From: an uncultured Lachnoclostridium sp.
GTDB lineage: Bacteria; Bacillota; Clostridia; Lachnospirales; Lachnospiraceae
Direction of reading: 5' to 3'
Assembly (NCBI GenBank): GCA_944381625.1
Contig: CALWLW010000003.1
Location: 1-64,000, forward strand
Length of the DNA stretch: 64,000 nucleotides
Of the stretch, positions 8,282 to 16,209 are shown piece by piece. Each line of letters starts with the position of its first letter. Positions within the stretch are counted from its first letter, which is position 1. The notes beneath the pieces were generated by a model. The model saw only the letters and a program-made list of their open reading frames with translations. It did not search any database and had not been told where the DNA came from. The position numbers and the translations under genes are program-made.

Positions 8282-8515
8282 TCAGTCGACAATGTACGGA
8301 GCAAGGACCTCCAGGATCTCGTCCGCGTTATTCTCAGAATGGATGTTCAGTTCGATGGGCTTGGAAAGATCCAGACTGAAGATGCCCATGATAGATTTGG
8401 CGTCGATCACATAACGGCCGGACACCAGATCAAAGTCATTGTCAAATTTCGTGATCTCATTTACGAATGCTTTCACTTTATCGATAGAATTTAAAGAAAT
8501 ATGAACGGTTTTCAT
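8282..8515 (-). CDS. HPr-like protein without the catalytic histidine (Crh-like)
   Basis: A 77-residue protein with the HPr fold pattern. The usual His15 context (GIHARPA) is replaced by NSIDKVKAF, so PEP-dependent phosphotransfer through histidine is not expected. The Ser46 region is kept: DAKSIMGIFSL, matching the KSIMG motif phosphorylated by HPr kinase and read by CcpA. This combination resembles Crh of Bacillus, though Crh has Gln at the histidine position. It has its own promoter and terminator on the minus strand, between thiI and mtaB, apart from any PTS gene. A regulatory rather than phosphocarrier role is an inference. Confidence 0.8.
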   Translation of the reverse strand: MKTVHISLNSIDKVKAFVNEITKFDNDFDLVSGRYVIDAKSIMGIFSLDLSKPIELNIHSENNADEILEVLAPYIVD

Positions 8516-8554
8516 TGGAACGTTCCTCCTCCTGCTTGTTTCATTTTATACAAT

Positions 8555-8582
8555 ATTATAAGATTTGGGGGGAGAAAGTCAA
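8555..8582 (-). promoter_or_regulatory. Sigma-A promoter of the HPr-like gene (minus strand)
   Basis: On the minus strand TTGACT (8582-8577) and TATAAT (8560-8555) are 16 bp apart, followed by an AGGAGGAGG ribosome site before the ATG at 8515. Confidence 0.65.
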
Positions 8583-8633
8583 GGGAAAAAGCGATTCCCT
8601 GGAAAGATATGCCATAAAAAACGGAGGAGAGGA

Positions 8634-9956
8634 ATGAAAAAAGCTGCGCTGCACAACCTGGGCTGTAAAGTAAACGCATATGAGACGGAGGCCATGCAGG
8701 AAATCCTGGAAAAACACGGATATGAGATCGTTCCCTTCGGGGAAAAAGCCGACCTGTATATCGTCAATACCTGCAGCGTGACCAATATTGCGGACCGCAA
8801 ATCCCGGCAGATGCTGCACCGGGCAAAGAAGATGAACCCGGACGCGGTGGTGGCGGCGGCCGGCTGCTACGTGCAGTCTGCCGGACAGGAGCTTCTTCAG
8901 GACGGCGCGGTGGATATCCTGATTGGAAACAATGAGAAGGAGAACCTTCCGGAGATCCTGCGGGCCTGGGAGGAGGAGCATGCCGCGGCTCATATCCGGG
9001 ACCTGACCCATGAAAAAGAATATGAGCGCCTGAGCCTGAGCCGTACGGCCGGGCATACCCGGGCCTACGTGAAGATCCAGGACGGATGCAACCAGTTCTG
9101 CAGCTACTGTATCATCCCGTATACCAGAGGGCGGGTCCGCAGCAGGCGCATGGAAGACATCCTCCAGGAAGTCCGCGCTCTGGCGGCAAACGGCTATCAG
9201 GAGGTGGTGCTGACCGGCATCCACCTGGATTCCTACGGCGTCGACCTGGAAGGGGAGGATCTGCTCACGGCAGTGCGGCGGATCGCCGGCGTGGAGGGGA
9301 TCCGGCGGATCCGCCTGGGGTCTCTGGAACCCAGGATCATGACGGAGGAATTCGTGGCCGGCCTGGCGGCAGAGAAGAAGCTGTGCCCCCATTTCCACCT
9401 TTCTCTCCAGAGCGGCTGCGACGGGACGCTTCGGAGGATGAACCGGAAATACACGACGGAAGAATTCCGCGTCTGCTGTGAACGGCTCAGAAAATATTTT
9501 GACCATCCGGCCCTGACCACGGACGTGATCGTGGGATTTCCGGGGGAGACAGAGGAAGAATTTGGCGTCACTGTGGAATTTTTAAAAGAGATTGATTTTT
9601 ATGAGACCCATGTGTTTAAATTTTCCAGACGGAAAGGGACGCGGGCGGACCGGATGCCGGACCAGGTGCCGGAGCAGGTGAAAAGCGCGCGCAGCGACGT
9701 GCTGCTGGCCCTGACGGAGGAAAACAGCAGGCGCTACCGGGAGCGGCTGATCGGCCGCACGGTGGAGGTGCTGATGGAAGAAGAGTGCCGTTTCCAGAAC
9801 GCCCCCTATCAGACGGGACATACGGCGGAATATGTGAAAATCGCCGTTCCCGGAGGAGAATCTCTGGACAACCGGATGGTGCCGGTAAGGGTGGAAGGCT
9901 TCCTGGAGCCGGATGTTTTATACGGGAAGATCCAGGGGCAGGACAGCCCCGGATGA
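8634..9956 (+). CDS. mtaB: tRNA threonylcarbamoyladenosine methylthiotransferase MtaB
   Basis: A 440-residue radical-SAM methylthiotransferase that turns t6A37 of tRNA into ms2t6A. Domains in order: N-terminal UPF0004 iron-sulfur domain (Cys at LGCKVN, NTCSVTN and AAGCYVQ), the radical-SAM core with CNQFCSYCIIPYTRGRVRSR (CxxxCxxC), and a C-terminal TRAM domain. The short N-terminus (MKKAALHNLGCKVN) is typical of MtaB rather than MiaB or RimO. The ATG at 8634 has GGAGGAGAGG upstream. It is flanked by the divergent HPr-like gene and by the ireB promoter, so it is probably monocistronic. Confidence 0.93.
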   Translation: MKKAALHNLGCKVNAYETEAMQEILEKHGYEIVPFGEKADLYIVNTCSVTNIADRKSRQMLHRAKKMNPDAVVAAAGCYVQSAGQELLQDGAVDILIGNNEKENLPEILRAWEEEHAAAHIRDLTHEKEYERLSLSRTAGHTRAYVKIQDGCNQFCSYCIIPYTRGRVRSRRMEDILQEVRALAANGYQEVVLTGIHLDSYGVDLEGEDLLTAVRRIAGVEGIRRIRLGSLEPRIMTEEFVAGLAAEKKLCPHFHLSLQSGCDGTLRRMNRKYTTEEFRVCCERLRKYFDHPALTTDVIVGFPGETEEEFGVTVEFLKEIDFYETHVFKFSRRKGTRADRMPDQVPEQVKSARSDVLLALTEENSRRYRERLIGRTVEVLMEEECRFQNAPYQTGHTAEYVKIAVPGGESLDNRMVPVRVEGFLEPDVLYGKIQGQDSPG

Positions 9957-9982
9957 CTTTTGTCGGAAAATTTCCATTGAAT

Positions 9983-10013
9983 TTGTGAATGGATTATAGT
10001 AAACTGGTATTAT
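9983..10013 (+). promoter_or_regulatory. Possible promoter of the ireB-ruvX operon
   Basis: An extended -10 (TGGTATTAT, core 10008-10013) lies 24 bp before the ireB ATG, with a weak -35 TTGTGA at 9983-9988 and a 19-bp spacing. Confidence 0.35.
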
Positions 10014-10036
10014 ACTACAGTTGAGGACGTGGGACT

Positions 10037-10300
10037 ATGAAAAAATTGGAAAACACTCAGTATTTCAAGATTCAGTCCGACCAGGAATTAAAAGTTGGAG
10101 ATGTCTTACAGCTGGTTTATCAGGCCATGACCGAGAAAGGCTACGACCCGGTGAACCAGATCGTGGGTTATATCATGTCGGGAGATCCGACGTATATCAC
10201 CAGTCATAAAGGAGCCAGGAGCCTGATCATGAAAGTGGAGAGAGACGAACTGGTGGAAGAACTGCTCCGCGTATATGTGGACAAGACAGTGAAGGAATGA
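10037..10300 (+). CDS. ireB: IreB-family regulatory phosphoprotein (UPF0297)
   Basis: An 87-residue cytosolic protein. In Enterococcus IreB is a substrate of the Ser/Thr kinase IreK and lowers cephalosporin resistance; the family is small and well conserved. The sequence carries the family blocks [20 protein letters not shown] and [13 protein letters not shown], and Thr residues near the N-terminus that could be phosphorylated. It is 7 bp upstream of ruvX and then a DUF1292 gene, the invariant Firmicute order. No kinase gene is in the window. Confidence 0.93.
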   Translation: MKKLENTQYFKIQSDQELKVGDVLQLVYQAMTEKGYDPVNQIVGYIMSGDPTYITSHKGARSLIMKVERDELVEELLRVYVDKTVKE

Positions 10301-10307
10301 CTGGCAG

Positions 10308-10739
10308 ATGAGAGTGATGGGACTGGACTACGGCTCCGTGACGGTCGGGGTCGCGGTCAGCGACGCGCTGCTTCTGACCGCGCAGGGCGTGGAGACGATC
10401 TTCCGGAAGGAAGAGAATAAACTGCGCAGGACACTGGCGAGGATCGAGAGCCTGTGCGCGGAATATGAAGTGGGCGAGATTGTAGTAGGTTTTCCGAAAC
10501 ATATGAATAACACCATTGGCGACAGGGCTGAGAAATCGCTGGCATTTGCAGAGATGCTGAGGAAGCGGACAGGTCTGCCTGTTGTCATGTGGGATGAGCG
10601 CCTGACGACTGTAGAGGCGAACCGTACGCTGATGGAAAGCGGTGTGAGAAGAGAACACCGTAAAGAATATCTGGATAAGATCGCTGCAGTGTTTATCCTG
10701 CAGGGATATCTGGACGCTAAGAAAAACAGGAGTGAATAG
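10308..10739 (+). CDS. ruvX: Putative Holliday-junction resolvase / pre-16S rRNA nuclease (YqgF)
   Basis: A 143-residue RNase H-fold nuclease. Motifs are [16 protein letters not shown] with the first catalytic Asp, [18 protein letters not shown], and [11 protein letters not shown] with [13 protein letters not shown] carrying further acidic residues. The family is linked to 16S rRNA 5-prime maturation in E. coli and to junction resolution; which one holds here is unknown. It is inside the ireB-ruvX-DUF1292-rnj cluster, 7 bp after ireB and 4 bp before the next gene. Its closeness to RNase J fits an RNA-processing role, though this is inference. Confidence 0.93.
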   Translation: MRVMGLDYGSVTVGVAVSDALLLTAQGVETIFRKEENKLRRTLARIESLCAEYEVGEIVVGFPKHMNNTIGDRAEKSLAFAEMLRKRTGLPVVMWDERLTTVEANRTLMESGVRREHRKEYLDKIAAVFILQGYLDAKKNRSE

Positions 10740-10743
10740 ATAG

Positions 10744-10998
10744 ATGGAAAAGTTGACCTTTCAGACAGAGGACGGAGCAGTGGATTTTTATGTACTGGAA
10801 CAGACCCGTTTCAATGGAGCGGGCTATCTGCTGGTGGCCGACTCTGCCGATGAAGACGCAGAATGCCTGATTTTGAGAGACCGCTCAGAGGATGGGGAGG
10901 CGGAGAGCCTCTATGAGATCGTGGAGGACGAGCGGGAGCAGGATGCGCTTCTGACCATTTTTGAACAGCTCCTGGAAGATGTAGAGATCGAAAAATAG
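10744..10998 (+). CDS. DUF1292 protein (UPF0473 family, YrzB-like)
   Basis: An 84-residue very acidic protein of unknown function. It shows the DUF1292 pattern: FQTEDGAVDFYVLEQT near the N-terminus, then LLVADSADEDAECLILRD. No catalytic motif or membrane segment is visible. It follows ruvX by 4 bp and precedes RNase J by 18 bp, the standard order in clostridia, so it is surely co-transcribed with both. Confidence 0.9.
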   Translation: MEKLTFQTEDGAVDFYVLEQTRFNGAGYLLVADSADEDAECLILRDRSEDGEAESLYEIVEDEREQDALLTIFEQLLEDVEIEK

Positions 10999-11016
10999 AC
11001 AACAGGAGGTATTTAT

Positions 11017-12681
11017 TTGAAAAACGTAAACAATTCAAAACTGCGCATCATCCCGCTGGGCGGGCTGGAGCAGATCGGCATGAACATTACTGCCTTCGAG
11101 TTTGAAGACAGTATTGTTGTGGTGGACTGCGGCCTTGCGTTCCCGGAGGATGACATGCTGGGGATCGATCTGGTGATCCCGGACGTGACTTATCTGGAAC
11201 AGAATCTGAGCAAAGTCAAGGGCTTTGTCATCACTCACGGGCATGAGGATCATATCGGCGCGCTGCCGTATATCCTGAAAAAAGTGAACGTGCCGGTGTA
11301 CGCCACCAAGCTGACCATCGCGCTGATCGAAGGGAAGTTAAAGGAGCACAACATGCTGAAGACCACCAAGCGCAAGGTGGTGAAGCACGGACAGTCCATC
11401 AACCTGGGACAGTTCCGCGTGGAATTTATCAAGACCAACCACAGTATCGCAGACGCGTCCGCGCTGGCCATCTATTCGCCGGCGGGAACCGTGGTGCATA
11501 CGGGAGACTTTAAAGTGGATTATACGCCGGTGTACGGGGACAGCATCGACCTGCAGCGTTTCGGTGAGATCGGCAAGAAGGGCGTGCTGGCGCTCATGTG
11601 CGACAGTACCAATGCGGAGCGCCCCGGTGTGACCATGTCCGAGCGGACGGTGGGGCATACCATGGACACGCTGTTTGCGGAACACTGCAATTCCCGCATT
11701 ATCGTGGCCACCTTCGCTTCCAATGTGGACAGAGTACAGCAGATTATCAATTCTGCGTATAAATACAATAAAAAAGTGGTCATCGAGGGCCGCAGCATGG
11801 TCAATGTAATCACTACAGCCACGGAACTGGGTTATATCCGTATACCGGACAATACCCTCATCGACATCGAGCGTCTGGGGAATTACCCGCCGGAGGCCAC
11901 GGTGCTGATCACCACCGGCAGCCAGGGCGAGTCCATGGCCGCGCTGTCCCGTATGGCGCAGAACCTGCACCGGAAGGTGCACATCATGCCGGGGGACACG
12001 GTGATCTTCAGCTCCAACCCCATCCCGGGCAACGAGAAGGCGGTGTCCAAGGTGATCAACGAGCTGTCCGCCAAGGGAGCCAACGTGATCTTCCAGGACG
12101 CTCACGTGTCCGGCCACGCCTGTCAGGAGGAGATCAAGCTGATCTATTCCCTGGTGCGGCCCAAGTATGCGATTCCGGCTCACGGCGAGTACCGTCATCT
12201 GAAAGCCAACGCATCTCTGGCTCTGCAGCTGGGGATTCCCAAGGAGAATATCTTTGTGATGCGTTCCGGAGACGTGATTGAGATGGACGCCCACTCTGCC
12301 AAAGTGGTGGACAAGGTGCATACGGGCGCGATCTTTGTGGACGGACTGGGCGTGGGCGATGTGGGAAATATCGTCATGCGCGACCGCCAGCACCTGGCGG
12401 AGGACGGGATCATGATCATCGTCCTGACCCTGGAGAAAGGGACCAATGTGCTGCTGTCCGGGCCGGATATCGTCTCCCGCGGCTTTGTGTACGTGCGGGA
12501 GTCTGAGGACCTGATGGAGCATGCCCGCGCCGTGGTCTATGACGCGGTGGAGAACTGCCTGGACCGCCACATCACGGACTGGGGCAAGATGAAGAATGTG
12601 ATGAAAGACGCGCTGGGCGACTACATTCGGAAGAAGACGAAGAGAAATCCGATGATTCTGCCGATTATCATGGAAGTCTGA
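11017..12681 (+). CDS. rnj: Ribonuclease J
   Basis: A 554-residue metallo-beta-lactamase/beta-CASP ribonuclease, with endo- and 5-prime exonuclease activity in mRNA decay and rRNA maturation. The zinc motif THGHEDHIGA lies at about residues 73-82; the beta-CASP domain and the C-terminal RNase J domain follow, and full family length is kept. It starts at a TTG: AGGAGG lies seven bases upstream, and no ATG suits the conserved N-terminus (KLRIIPLGGLEQIGMN). The TTG may keep translation moderate. It is the last gene of the ireB cluster; ylbF follows 31 bp later. Confidence 0.95.
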   Translation: MKNVNNSKLRIIPLGGLEQIGMNITAFEFEDSIVVVDCGLAFPEDDMLGIDLVIPDVTYLEQNLSKVKGFVITHGHEDHIGALPYILKKVNVPVYATKLTIALIEGKLKEHNMLKTTKRKVVKHGQSINLGQFRVEFIKTNHSIADASALAIYSPAGTVVHTGDFKVDYTPVYGDSIDLQRFGEIGKKGVLALMCDSTNAERPGVTMSERTVGHTMDTLFAEHCNSRIIVATFASNVDRVQQIINSAYKYNKKVVIEGRSMVNVITTATELGYIRIPDNTLIDIERLGNYPPEATVLITTGSQGESMAALSRMAQNLHRKVHIMPGDTVIFSSNPIPGNEKAVSKVINELSAKGANVIFQDAHVSGHACQEEIKLIYSLVRPKYAIPAHGEYRHLKANASLALQLGIPKENIFVMRSGDVIEMDAHSAKVVDKVHTGAIFVDGLGVGDVGNIVMRDRQHLAEDGIMIIVLTLEKGTNVLLSGPDIVSRGFVYVRESEDLMEHARAVVYDAVENCLDRHITDWGKMKNVMKDALGDYIRKKTKRNPMILPIIMEV

Positions 12682-12712
12682 AATTTCGGCTTTTAACAGA
12701 CGATGGGGGATA

Positions 12713-13042
12713 ATGATGGACAGAGTAAGAGACTGCATGGAAGACCTGGTGAGCGCCATCAAAGAAAGCGACGCGTATCAGAACTTTAAGGATGCGGAAG
12801 AACGGGTGACAAGCGTACCTGGACTGGAGGAAAAGATCCGGGAATACTGCTGGAAGAATTATGAACTCCAGACCAGCGACGTGGAGGATATGTACGAATG
12901 CATGGAAGCGTTCGAGGACGAGTACCGGGAGTTCAGGAAGAACCCTGTGGTGGCGGATTACCTGGAGAGCGAGCTGAGGATGTGCCGGATGCTCCAGGAG
13001 ATTAACGCGAAGATAACCAATGCGCTGGAACTAATGATATGA
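12713..13042 (+). CDS. YlbF/YmcA-family protein
   Basis: A 109-residue all-helical, acidic protein of the YlbF/YmcA family. In Bacillus these proteins form a complex that influences competence, sporulation and biofilm pathways and RNase Y activity. The helical pattern (LVSAIKESDAYQNFKDAEER) matches the family. Two ATGs in a row (12713 and 12716) are possible starts after GGGGGA. It lies just after RNase J, which fits a link to RNA turnover, and before the short MltG-like gene. A specific partner cannot be named. Confidence 0.8.
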   Translation: MMDRVRDCMEDLVSAIKESDAYQNFKDAEERVTSVPGLEEKIREYCWKNYELQTSDVEDMYECMEAFEDEYREFRKNPVVADYLESELRMCRMLQEINAKITNALELMI

Positions 13043-13091
13043 TACTCTGGCCCGGAGCGGTCCGCGGGTATCGAAGAGAAGGAGATACAGT

Positions 13092-13472
13092 ATGAACGGG
13101 CAGAAAGCGATGCTCTCGGCAGGGCTTTTCATGTTCCGCCTGGCGGTCTTTTTTCTGGTGATCGCCGGGATCTGCCGGGCGGGCGAGTTTGCATATAATT
13201 TTTGCTACAGCATCGTTCTGGACGCCGCGGTGGACGAGGAGCCGGGGCGCGATGTAAGCGTGACATTGAGCCAGGGCATGGGGGCCGGTGAGACGGCCCG
13301 GCTCCTGGAGCGCAAAGGGCTGATCGAGGACGCGGGCATCTTTCAGATTCAGCTTGTGATCACGGATTATGACGGCAGGCTGAAGGCGGGGAATTATGTA
13401 CTGAATACTTCCATGACGCCCAGAGAGATGATGCGGGTGATGGCCGGGGAGTCTGGAGGCGGCGCCACATGA
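13092..13472 (+). CDS. Short MltG-like membrane protein lacking the transglycosylase domain
   Basis: A 126-residue protein with one membrane segment (about residues 10-32) and an external domain resembling the N-terminal LysM-like part of MltG/YceG: VTLSQGMGAGETARLLERKG then YDGRLKAGNYVLNTSMTPREMM. The catalytic half of MltG (another 200 residues) is absent; the gene ends at a proper stop overlapping the next ATG by 4 bp, so this is not a frameshift inside the window. It may be a peptidoglycan-binding regulator; full MltG acts in septal and side-wall synthesis. GGAGA precedes the ATG. Confidence 0.75.
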   Translation: MNGQKAMLSAGLFMFRLAVFFLVIAGICRAGEFAYNFCYSIVLDAAVDEEPGRDVSVTLSQGMGAGETARLLERKGLIEDAGIFQIQLVITDYDGRLKAGNYVLNTSMTPREMMRVMAGESGGGAT

Positions 13473-14206
13473 TTGTAGACGAGAGGATGACCGCGTATAT
13501 CAATTCCCTGGACCCGGGAAACCGCGGAGTTCTGGATGAGATAGAACGGGAAGCGAAAGAGGCGTATGTGCCTGTGATCCGTCGGGAGATGCAGAGCTTT
13601 TTAAAGTTCCTGCTGGGCGTGGGGAAGCCCCGCCGCATCCTGGAGGTGGGAACTGCCGTGGGATTTTCTGCGATTCTCATGTGCCGGTACGCGCCTGAGG
13701 ACTGCACGGTTACAACCATTGAAAAGTACGAAAAACGGATCCCCATTGCCAGGGAGAATTTCCGCCGGGCCGGCATGGAGGAGCGGATCACGCTGCTGGA
13801 GGGCGACGCCATGGAGGTGCTGCAGGGCCTGGAAGGGCCTTATGATTTTATCTTCATGGACGCGGCGAAAGGCCAGTATATCTATTATCTGCCGGAGCTT
13901 CTGCGCCTGCTTGCGCCGGGCGGGATTCTGGTGTCCGACAATGTGCTGCAGGACGGGGACGTGATCGAATCGCGTTTCGCGGTGGAGCGCAGGAACCGTA
14001 CCATTCACGCCCGGATGCGGGAATATCTGTACCAGGTGACGCACTGCCCGGAGCTTCGGACTTCCGTCCTGCCCCTGGGCGACGGCGTAACTGTGAGCGT
14101 ACGAGTGGAAGCGACTGCGGGCGATGGCGTGGATGTGCGCAGGGGAGCCCCTGCGGACGAAGGGCAGGAGGAAAAAGGAGCGGATGGACATGAGAAGACA
14201 TCCTGA
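13469..14206 (+). CDS. SAM-dependent O-methyltransferase (YrrM-like)
   Basis: A 245-residue class I methyltransferase of the catechol-O-methyltransferase-like family 3. The SAM motif is ILEVGTAVGFSAILM, the acidic motif VTTIEKYEKR, and the metal site FIFMDAAKGQYIYYL. In Bacillus YrrM modifies 5-hydroxyuridine in the wobble position of tRNA to mo5U, and the next gene encodes a U32 protein that makes the hydroxyuridine. The pair here (13469-15422) matches that order, so I infer the same tRNA modification. The C-terminal 20 residues are charged and overlap the region of the U32 ribosome site. Confidence 0.88.
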   Translation: MIVDERMTAYINSLDPGNRGVLDEIEREAKEAYVPVIRREMQSFLKFLLGVGKPRRILEVGTAVGFSAILMCRYAPEDCTVTTIEKYEKRIPIARENFRRAGMEERITLLEGDAMEVLQGLEGPYDFIFMDAAKGQYIYYLPELLRLLAPGGILVSDNVLQDGDVIESRFAVERRNRTIHARMREYLYQVTHCPELRTSVLPLGDGVTVSVRVEATAGDGVDVRRGAPADEGQEEKGADGHEKTS

Positions 14207-15422
14207 ACTGCTGGTTCCGGCCAGCAGCCTGGAGGTGCTGAAGACTGCCGTCACATTCGGGGCGGATGCGGTTTATATCGGAGGGGAAGCCTACGGGCTC
14301 CGGGCAAAGGCCAAAAACTTCTCCATGGAAGACATGGCGGAAGGGATCCGCTACGCCCATGAGCACGGCGTCAAGGTCTATGTGACGGCCAATATCCTGG
14401 CTCATAACGAAGATATTGAAGGAGCGCGGGCATATTTCGGAGAATTGAAGGAGATCGGGCCGGACGCGCTGATTATCTCGGACCCGGGCATGTTTCTTGT
14501 GGCAAAGGAGGCCTGTCCCGGGATCGATATCCATATTTCTACCCAGGCCAACAATGTGAACTATATGACATTCCGTTTCTGGCATGCCCAGGGAGCCGCG
14601 AGAGTGGTGACCGGCAGGGAGCTTTCCCTGGAGGAGATCCGCCAGATCCGGGACAGGATTCCGGAGGAACTGGAGATTGAGACATTCGTACACGGAGCCA
14701 TGTGCATCTCCTATTCGGGGCGCTGCCTTCTGAGCAATTTTCTCACCGGGCGGGACGCCAACCGCGGAGCCTGCACCCATCCCTGCCGCTGGAAATACGC
14801 GGTGGTGGAGGAGACCAGGCCGGGGGAATACATGCCGGTCTATGAGAATGAGCGCGGCACCTATATTTTCAATTCCAAAGATCTGTGCATGATCGATCAT
14901 CTGCCGGATCTGATAGATGCGGGGATCGACAGCCTGAAGATCGAAGGGCGCATGAAGACGGCGCTGTATGTGGCGGTGGCGGCCCGCACGTATCGGAAGG
15001 CGCTGGATGATTATGCCGAAGACCCGGCCCTGTACCGGGAGAACCTGCCCTGGTACCGGGAGCAGATTTCCGGCTGCACGTACCGGCAGTTTACCACCGG
15101 TTTTTTCTATGGGAAACCGGACACCGGCGCGCAGATTTACGACAGCAATACTTATATCAAGGAATACACCTATCTGGGGATTGTTCAGGAGTTGAACCGG
15201 GACGGCCTGTGCCGGATCGAACAGCGGAACAAATTTTCCGTGGGAGACCGGATCGAGATCATGAAGCCGGACGGCAGGGATGTGGAAGCGGCGGTGGAAG
15301 GTATCTGGAATGAGGACGGCGTGCCGCAGGAGAGCGCTCCTCACCCGAAACAGAGCCTGTGGGTGAAACTGAGTGTACAGCCCGACGTGATGGATCTGCT
15401 GCGCTGCAGGGAAGAATCGTAA
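14190..15422 (+). CDS. U32-family protein, probable tRNA wobble-uridine hydroxylation enzyme
   Basis: A 410-residue protein with the U32 signature TFVHGAMCISYSGRCLLSNF followed by a Cys-rich segment (GACTHPCRWKY). Members once called collagenases; TrhP/YrrN-O make ho5U34 in tRNA from prephenate, RlhA hydroxylates 23S rRNA. Next to the YrrM-like methyltransferase the tRNA role is most likely. The start is 14190 or 14184: the GGAG at 14177 suits 14190 by spacing. It is a single gene here, where Bacillus has two. The sigK gene starts 2 bp after its stop. Confidence 0.88.
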   Translation: MRRHPELLVPASSLEVLKTAVTFGADAVYIGGEAYGLRAKAKNFSMEDMAEGIRYAHEHGVKVYVTANILAHNEDIEGARAYFGELKEIGPDALIISDPGMFLVAKEACPGIDIHISTQANNVNYMTFRFWHAQGAARVVTGRELSLEEIRQIRDRIPEELEIETFVHGAMCISYSGRCLLSNFLTGRDANRGACTHPCRWKYAVVEETRPGEYMPVYENERGTYIFNSKDLCMIDHLPDLIDAGIDSLKIEGRMKTALYVAVAARTYRKALDDYAEDPALYRENLPWYREQISGCTYRQFTTGFFYGKPDTGAQIYDSNTYIKEYTYLGIVQELNRDGLCRIEQRNKFSVGDRIEIMKPDGRDVEAAVEGIWNEDGVPQESAPHPKQSLWVKLSVQPDVMDLLRCREES

Positions 15423-15423
15423 G

Positions 15424-16113
15424 ATGGAAAGGCACTTTCAGGGGATTTTTTACATAAGATGTATTAAATCTGCGCTGAGGTGTCTTTTTTTGAAGACTTT
15501 TCCGAAACCTCTTACGGCGGAAGAAGAGAAGTATTATTTGCAGAGGCATAAGGAAGGCGACGAAAAGGCACGTCAGATTCTCATTGAGTACAATCTGCGC
15601 CTGGTCGCCCATATTGTGAAAAAATATCAGACCTCAGAGGACGACATGGAGGAGCTGATCTCCATCGGCACCGTGGGGCTGATCAAGGCAGTGGACACCT
15701 TTAACCACGAAAAGGCCAGCAAGCTGGCCACCTATGCGGCGCGGTGCGTGGAGAACGAGATCCTCATGTACATGCGGGTGAAGAAGAAGCTGCAGAAGGA
15801 ATCCTCCTATTACGAGCCCATCGGGACAGACAAGGAGGGAAATGAGATCCGGCTGCTGGACATTATGGAGAGCAAGGAGGCCCCGGCTCTGGAGCAGATC
15901 GGTCTGAAAGACGATACGGCGAAGCTCTACCGGCTGCTGGAGGATATCCTGCCGGAGCGGGAGCGCCAGGTGCTGATCATGCGCTACGGCCTTTACCATG
16001 GAAAGGAGTACACACAGCGGGAAATCGCCGGAAAGCTGGGAATTTCCCGTTCCTATATCAGCCGCATTGAGAAGAATGCGCTGTGCCGGCTCCGGGAATA
16101 CTTTCAGGATTGA
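15424..16113 (+). CDS. sigK: Sporulation sigma factor SigK
   Basis: A sigma-70 family factor of up to 229 residues. Region 2 shows LIEYNLRLVAHIVKKYQTSE, ELISIGTVGLIKAVDTF and LATYAARCVENEIL; region 4 has EIAGKLGISRSYISRIEKNA. FPKPLTAEEEKYYL at the front is typical of sigma-K, which drives late mother-cell genes in sporulation. The gene is uninterrupted, with no skin element. Two starts compete: ATG at 15424, giving a 24-residue hydrophobic leader like a pro-sequence, or TTG at 15490 with GAGGTG upstream, giving MKTFPKPL with no pro-sequence. It follows the U32 gene by 2 bp but probably has its own sigma-E promoter. Confidence 0.9.
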   Translation: MERHFQGIFYIRCIKSALRCLFLKTFPKPLTAEEEKYYLQRHKEGDEKARQILIEYNLRLVAHIVKKYQTSEDDMEELISIGTVGLIKAVDTFNHEKASKLATYAARCVENEILMYMRVKKKLQKESSYYEPIGTDKEGNEIRLLDIMESKEAPALEQIGLKDDTAKLYRLLEDILPERERQVLIMRYGLYHGKEYTQREIAGKLGISRSYISRIEKNALCRLREYFQD

Positions 16114-16209
16114 GTCTTGGGGGAAAATGTGCTATACTTATATCCTGTCTAAGATCTGAAATGCATATCGCAGAATTTTCCAAATAACAAATCCACAGAG
16201 AGGCGAACA

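Noticed and set aside
15424-16113. Possible skin-type interruption of sigK
   Set aside because: The reading frame is continuous from region 2 to region 4, so no inserted element is present.
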